A DNA stretch of 64,000 nucleotides, taken from the NCBI RefSeq assembly GCF_019578655.1, contig NC_063265.1:17222285-17286284 (forward strand), read 5' to 3'. Below are positions 57,513-64,000 of the stretch, piece by piece (position 1 is the first letter of the stretch; the number at the start of each line of letters is the position of its first letter). The notes beneath the pieces are model-generated. The model did not search any database. It was not told where the DNA came from and was given only the letters and a program-made list of their open reading frames with translations. Position numbers and translations under genes: made by a program. This stretch comes from Ricinus communis. Lineage: Eukaryota; Streptophyta; Magnoliopsida; Malpighiales; Euphorbiaceae.

Positions 57513-59834
57513 GCAATGCCCTAGCTGTCAAAGTATACAATTTGCTATCCCTAATAAATTTTGGTAAGGATTTCCACATATTTTGCAGTGCCCAGTTGTC
57601 AAAGTACCCATATGGCCACATGTACACACACATAGCACACGTCTATGTAGTATGAGGGGATTGAGAATTATTATTTCTCACTTTTATTTTCTTTTGATTA
57701 ATTAAAAAAATAATTTTATAGGAATTAGTTTTTTTTTGTTGGAAAATAATTTAATGAGTTAACAATTTAATTTTTAGATTTCAAAAGAAAAAATGTTATG
57801 AATATAAGTATGGAACTTTTTTTGTGAACAAAACATGTGGTACCACTTCAAAATCTTATATGGAGTTCTATTTACGGTATTTCTTTTAGCGAACTTACCA
57901 AATTAATTTTTTAAATGATGATTTTTTCAAAAATATAATTTTTATAATAAAAATGAATATCTATTCAATTGAAATTTTATACTTTATATTTTATATTTTA
58001 TTTTACTTTTATTTGCATTGACTTTAATGGTTTTAGTTTTTTTATTTTTTATTTTATTAATAGAAATAAAAATTATTTTATTACATGTATAAATTATTAT
58101 TATAAAAAATATAATATAAAAATATATAATAAATTAGTATATAATATAATATTTGTTAAAAATATTTAATTATTTTATAAATATTTTTATCGTATAATAG
58201 AAATTCATATTACTTAGACTTTTAATAAATTAATAAAATATTATAATAATGGGAATTGTTATGGGGAACTTACTAGTCAAATTTAGAAAAGAATATAGGA
58301 ATTGTTTCATTTTATAGTTAGTATTTCAAAGAAGAGAAAGGGTTCGGCGAGAATAAACAGATGGAGAAAAGATTGAATCGGAAGGATTATATTTTTATAA
58401 TATTTAATTTATTGTTATGGTTAATTTTTTTTAAATTTTTATCTAACTGGAATTATTTACTATTAAAGTTAAAATGTATATAATATTGAAGTGATAGAAA
58501 ATTCTTTTTCTTTTTCTTTTGATTACAAAAAGGTTAGGACTTAGCCATTGCCGTTATCATTGGCTAATTCAACAATTTGCATACCTATCTTTTTAATAAA
58601 TGAAATTTAAACTCTTCTCCCATTCCATCAAGCTGGAAGGAGAAAAATTAAGGAAAAAAGGAAAAAAAGAATTGTCGTCACTAATAGTAATAGCATTTGC
58701 CAACTATATATTCCCACAGTAATGGACCCAGCTTGCACATGGTATTGCAGATTGCCATGCCACTTAATTTCCATTTCTATAAATATATCTATATATTTTA
58801 CCACGTCATACATGCATATGCTACACATGTCATTCCAGCTAATATCCATGTCATTCAGTTCTTTTACAAAAATAATAAAAATTCTATCAATATTTGCCTT
58901 GGCTGTTATTATACAGTATATAATTTTTTATAAATTTTTTTCTTAATTTTTAAATATTAAAAATGACTTAGTAAATATATTTATAAAAATTTATTGTTTA
59001 CGTATTTTATAATAATATCAAATACCATATTAAATAGATAAAATTAGAAATCAAAAAAAATAAACAATACAATATTATTCTATATTTATATGCGACGATA
59101 TTATATATGTAATAATTTAAAATAAATAAAACAACATGAAACATTACGTGTTCTAAACTATTTAACATTTCATTTTGTATAGAAAGATTCTATTAACACT
59201 AAATTTAATATAAATCTATTTCTGAATTGATCAACAAGATTTAATAAACTCACTGATCAATTAGGCTAATTATTAGTAAAGCACATCTAATAAAATAATT
59301 ACATATTAAATTATTGCATGATATCCGCAGAGGCTGATAGACAAGCACCGTACCAGATGATCCATTCAATTAATTTTCATTTACAATATAAAGCTTTATA
59401 TCATCGCTCTCGTATCATTATTATATTATGGTTTGGACTATATATATTATAGTATGGACTAGATGTAATATATGTGTCGAAATTCTAATGTATGTATTAA
59501 ATTTTTAACATTAATATTAAAATTATAGTGTGTATTTTAAAAAATTATAATTATTAAATATAAATATTTAATATTTAAATACTAAATATTTATTATTTAC
59601 TAATTTTATTTTAGAAATTTATATCATAATATAAATACTTGTAATATAATTTTAGTTTAATTTTTTTCTATTTACTAATTATAAAGATAATTTATGTTAT
59701 GTCTATATTGTATATGTCTGTTTGAAAATAAATATGGTGTTCATTAATGATGAATACTTTTAATAAACTAATGAATGTTGTATCTATAAATAATGAATGG
59801 TTATGCCAATCACAAAAATATTTTAATATGCAGA
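57126..59834. other. Intergenic DNA
   Basis: AT-rich, no gene recognised. It holds a T26 run (57487-57512) and a short direct repeat around GCCCTAGCTGTCAAAGTA (about 57517-57535 and 57589-57607). The short frames near 58630-58950 show no known domain. Confidence 0.5.
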
Positions 59835-59839
59835 AATAC

Positions 59840-59970
59840 TGTAATACTTGAATTTTTCTCTTAATAATGATTATATTAATAATAATAATTAATAAATGAG
59901 TTATTTTTCTATACCCAATTAGTTGGATCTTTGAGAAATAAATTATATTTTTGGTTATTCAAATTTTTCC

Positions 59971-60007
<37 letters not shown>

Positions 60008-62596
60008 ATAAAATTATATATTGGACAATTATGGAAGAATTTGTAAAGAGTGTTTTTATAAAAGAATTTTGGTATTTAATTTTAAGTTGGAAAATATTTA
60101 GCAAATTGGTTATTTAATTTAATTGTGTGTTAGTACTAAATTGGAAATTTATTTTGGAATAAGGATTAAAAGTATAATTTTATTATTATGGAGGTTTAAT
60201 GAAAATTTGTATGTTTGGTATTTTTGTAAATAAATATGTCGGCCAGGGGTATATATGTAATTAAGTATTTTTAATAATTCTAATTTGGCCCAAATTAAAT
60301 AGTTAGGGGCTTAATTGAAAGGCTAAAGAAAAGTTTGGGGTTAATTAGAAATTCTGCAGGGTAAAATTGTCGTAATTTAAAAGTTGAGGGACCAAATGGT
60401 AAGAGGCAAAAAGTTCAAGGGCCTAATGTTGATATGGAGAAGAAAGAAAAGAAAGAAAGAGGAGAGAGAGAGGAAGCAGAAGAAGAAGAAGAAGGAGGCG
60501 AAGCCGGCGGTCGGTGGCGCGCCAAGGGCATCATTGAGCTGGAGGCGACGAAATCGCCATGCCAAGGGTAGGCGCCTTCCGGAGGTTGTTTCGGCCTTTT
60601 CCGGCGGCCTTTTCGGCCGATCTCGGTAGCAATCGGCTCCCCTTGGAGAGAGTTACCTTTTGGCGGTGGCGGCGTCGGTTTTGGTGGCCGGATGAGGGAT
60701 TTCCGGCGAAGTAGGTAACAGCCGTGTTTTTCAACTTTTCTGGCGAGCTCCGGCGGAGGATGGACGATTGGAAGACGTATCCCGAATCTCCTCAGCTTAA
60801 GCTTCGCAATGGCACCGGTTTCGTGGCGATCGGGCCTCGTTGCAAATCGAAGGCCGAGATTGCCTGCAAATCTCACTGGATGATCGGGGGTCGGATCGGA
60901 AAATCGGAAGCAGGGATCGTCATCAGCGCGTCATTTAGAGTCCGATGGTGTATTCGGATTATCGATCGGACTTCGGTGGCTGGAAGCAAGCGTCTCAGTA
61001 ATTTTCTCTGGCCCGTTGATTTTGGAATTCTTGGTTTAATTGTATGTTTATTGAATTGTGTTGAATATTAGAAAATATCGTGTGTTAAAATTTTTATTGT
61101 TGGATGGCGTGCCTTGGTTGTGTTTTGTGATGTGAGGCGGAGTCGGGAAATTAGTGAAGTCTCGGGGACCCGACTCCCGTTAAAATGAATTATTGATTAT
61201 CCGAAGTGTTTTCTGGCAGGTCCTTGACCCGTTTTACAGGGGGTAAATGTCCGTAATTTAGGAGAGGTTCTGCCGAATTTCCAACAGATTCCTGGAGTCT
61301 AATTTAAATTTAGGCAGTCTACTCTGGGTCTAAGTTGAGGAAAAATTTACGAATGTCTATTAATTGTATATCTTTTGTTACTAGATAATTCAGCCTTCCC
61401 GCCAACTCCACCCGAGGAGTAGGAGCGGACTGCGGAACATATCAAATATGTGAGATAAAGTCACTTAATCGTTGCACCATTGCTAAGTCTGAATTTAATA
61501 TGCTATTTTAGAAATTTATGCTTAATATGATTATTAGTATTGCAATATAAATAAATTTCACTTGATTATTAATTATTAAAAATAATATAAATATGATTAT
61601 TAGTAATGTTATTGATAATACAAATATTATTATTTTTCCACACGAATTGCACGTTGCTTTACCCTAAATTCTTAATCTTTATTTCGATATGTGTTGAATG
61701 ATTTCATTAGACAATGATATTTATTAAATGCGATGATTGTGATTTGGGAAATGTGGCTTTCGTAGAACATGCCACCTGATGGGTTACATCAGGTCCGCAT
61801 GTGCACCGATAATGATCATGGACAGGTTATAAGATTATTATGAGTTTTGCCCTGGTCGAGCATGGCTCTCTGGGCTGATTTGAGTAAATTGCCGGAGGTA
61901 AGGTCTCTGGTCGAGCAATGCTCTCTCGGCGTCGGCTTGGTTGGAATCAAGTGTTCAGGCTGGAGGTAAGGACCCTAGTCGAGCTTTTCTTTCTGGGCGC
62001 CAGACCTATTGGATTAAGAGAGCCGAAAGGCTACTAGAATTTGGGGTTAGGGTTTTACTGAGCCACTCGTCCCGTAAAAGTAAAAATATATTTTTATTTA
62101 TTTATTTTTTTTACTATTATGGTATGATTATATTACGATTTGTATTTATGTTCAGGATTTGATATACTGATTCGAATAATTAATATTTTCTGTGAAGACT
62201 GCAATAGTCTCTAGATTATTTGATTTTAACTCACTCTCGAGACTGACAGTCTCAATTTTTTTTTTTCAGATTCGTGACTGTTAGTCTTCCCGCGACTCTT
62301 AACCAGTAACCCGACTCCTTCATCATCGGGTGGTGTATTCGATTTGGTATGTTAATTTGTAAAATCTTAGATTCTCCGCAGTAGTAATAGTAGATATGTC
62401 AGTTGTAAATTTTCTGAGTTTCGGGTCTCGCCAAATTCTTCTGGCAGACCGAATTAGTTATGTGAAATTTAATTGTTTAGATAATTGTGGCATCAGAAAA
62501 ATGAGATTGAGATTTATTTAAGTCAGTGAATGTCAGGCTTACTACGCCTACCCATTCCCTAGTGCCGGTCACGGACCCATAGATAGGGTCGTGACA
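59840..62596 (+). mobile_element. Solo LTR C of the A/B family
   Basis: A single 2757-bp LTR starting TGTAATACTTG and ending GGGTCGTGACA, flanked on both sides by AATAC (59835-59839 and 62597-62601). There is no PBS after it and no purine tract before it, so it is a solo LTR from recombination between the two LTRs of a former element. It is closest to the 3' LTR of A and shows the same GC-rich block, inverted repeat, three tandem modules and TTTTCAG site (62267-62269). The long frames in the GC-rich block (such as 153 codons, minus, 60415-60876) are not regarded as genes. Confidence 0.92.
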
Positions 62597-62601
62597 AATA
62601 C

Positions 62602-63109
62602 AGTGAGTCTAACTTTAATAAGAAATCAACATTATTTTTATCTGAAAAAATATTTCATAATAATATGATGAACATATATAAAATTATAACTATTGATTTA
62701 ACAAGAATAAATTAATGAACATGTAGATTATAAATAATGAATAATTTTCACTTAAATAATAAATATTTAATAGTTGATATAATAAAAAAAATAAACATCT
62801 ATATAATAAAAAATAAATATTGTATCTATGAATGATGAATAATGATGCTCATCATAAAAATGTAATACTTTTGATTATGAGATTATTAATTATATATTGA
62901 TAAAGTTCTTAAATTGTCAAAGTGTAAAACATTCATTTCATTTAATAATAATATCATTTTCTTAAACAAAAACTTTTTAAAAATTATATTTTAATAGAAA
63001 ATTTATTTTTATCACTTGTCAAAAGTATATTAATTTTTATTATTTTTAGAGTATGACTAACTAAAAAATAAAAAATATTAATAATTATATTAATTTTTAA
63101 TTTTATTTA

Positions 63110-63164
<55 letters not shown>

Positions 63165-63740
63165 ACTCTGAGACATAAAAAAATTTTGGCATATCATTAT
63201 ATTTTGATATATAGAATTATTATTTAACACATATATTTATTTCTAACACATGAAATTTATATTTATGTATAAAAAAATTACAAAAGATATTAAAATATTT
63301 AATTTATAGTTATTTTAAAAATATCAAAAATAATTATAAAATATTAAACATTCTATTTAATTTTATCTATAAATTTAATTTATATTATTATAAAAAATTA
63401 AAATAATTATGACAATCGTACAACGTATGAATAAAAAATTTATTTTCATAAATATAAAAATATTTACTCAACATATAATTTTTATAATTTATTGTATTAT
63501 AATAATTTAGAAAAAAAAGAAAAAAAAACGAGGATTATTGTCCGCATACGATAGCCCTGTCTCTGGACCACACTGCAAAGTGATCAGGGTTTAGGGCATA
63601 ATTTGCCTATAATATATAGGTATATCTTTCTGATAGTACTAAACGTTTCAATCTAATATCTAATTAATACTAATATTTTAAATTTTCTTAAGATTAGTAT
63701 CGTCTTATTTTTATTTTCGTGCAACTTAACAGTTGCCATT
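62602..63740. other. AT-rich intergenic DNA
   Basis: No gene seen. It holds a (TA)n array at 63112-63157. A GC-richer patch at 63530-63600 is not recognised. Confidence 0.5.
63112..63157. repeat. (TA)23 microsatellite
   Basis: An uninterrupted TA run of about 46 bases in AT-rich intergenic DNA. Confidence 0.92.
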
Positions 63741-63744
63741 GTTT

Positions 63745-64000
63745 TCTTCTTCTAACTTCTATCAATTTCATTGCTTCTCCTAAGTGATCTATGATTACTG
63801 TTTTTATCAACAGAAATAATTAAATAAGTGAGACTTTACCAGAAGAAAAGTGATCGATTAATCTGAACTCCAAAGCTATACAACTATCTCTGAGTCTCAG
63901 TCTTCGGACTTTTGCTCTGATATTACTATGAAAAGTTCAAATGAAAATACCATTGAACGGAGAATATGTTTAGCAACTACCACTAAAAGAAAATAGGTTC
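63745..64000 (+). repeat. Flank repeat R4 at the window end
   Basis: Matches the downstream flank of PUB23-like copy 1 (49889-50100) in order: CTTCTATCAATTTCATT, GATATTACTATGAAAAG, ACGGAGAATATGTTTAGCAAC, TACCACTAAAAGAAAATA. There is no PUB gene before it in the window. The repeat probably continues beyond 64000. Confidence 0.6.

Noticed and set aside
60415..60876. 153-codon minus-strand frame in solo LTR C
   Set aside because: Same GC-rich block as above; not kept as a gene.

Overview
The window is nuclear DNA from a dicot plant. It is AT-rich (intergenic DNA looks roughly 30% GC), has GT-AG introns, microsatellites and several kinds of plant retrotransposon, and its proteins fall in plant-specific families (a BELL homeodomain protein and U-box/ARM ubiquitin ligases of the PUB22/23/24 type). 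The protein style suggests a rosid, perhaps Malpighiales/Euphorbiaceae. That placement is an impression, not a demonstrated fact.

Layout. 1-5.4 kb is upstream DNA and leader of a BEL1-like homeodomain gene. 5,443-8,148 (+) is that gene, four coding exons, 678 aa. 10,511-13,750 (-) is a BTB/POZ gene with an intronless 434-aa coding region and a 1.7-kb leader intron. 14,423-18,908 is a 5'-truncated LTR retroelement (A). 22,645-23,562 is a foldback-like element. 26,496-27,707 (+) is a PUB24-like U-box ligase. 30,980-31,422 is a 5'-truncated LINE (-). 35,309-42,639 is a complete non-autonomous LTR element (B) with a GATAG target duplication and no gag-pol. 42,722-43,014 is a long-TIR MITE. 48,390-49,631 (+) and 55,475-56,716 (+) are two almost identical PUB22/23-like ligases, separated by a decayed LINE and a decayed Ty1/copia element. 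59,840-62,596 is a solo LTR (C) of the A/B family with an AATAC target duplication.

How the genes relate. Three genes (26.5, 48.4 and 55.5 kb) belong to the PUB22/PUB23/PUB24 group, whose Arabidopsis members act together as negative regulators of pattern-triggered immunity and in drought responses. Here a PUB24-type and two PUB22/23-type genes lie in about 30 kb on one strand. Recurring downstream-flank segments at 45.3, 49.9, 57.0 and 63.8 kb suggest the tandem array was once longer. The homeodomain and BTB genes are unrelated neighbours.

I found no CRISPR, operon-like cluster, tRNA or rRNA gene, and no clearly new biological system. The least ordinary items are the LTR family (LTRs twice as long as the interior, with tandem hairpin modules and a possible leader intron), the foldback element with duplicated arms, and the PUB tandem pair with conversion-like identity. 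All coordinates and homologies were read by eye; identity statements are approximate unless individual differences are listed.
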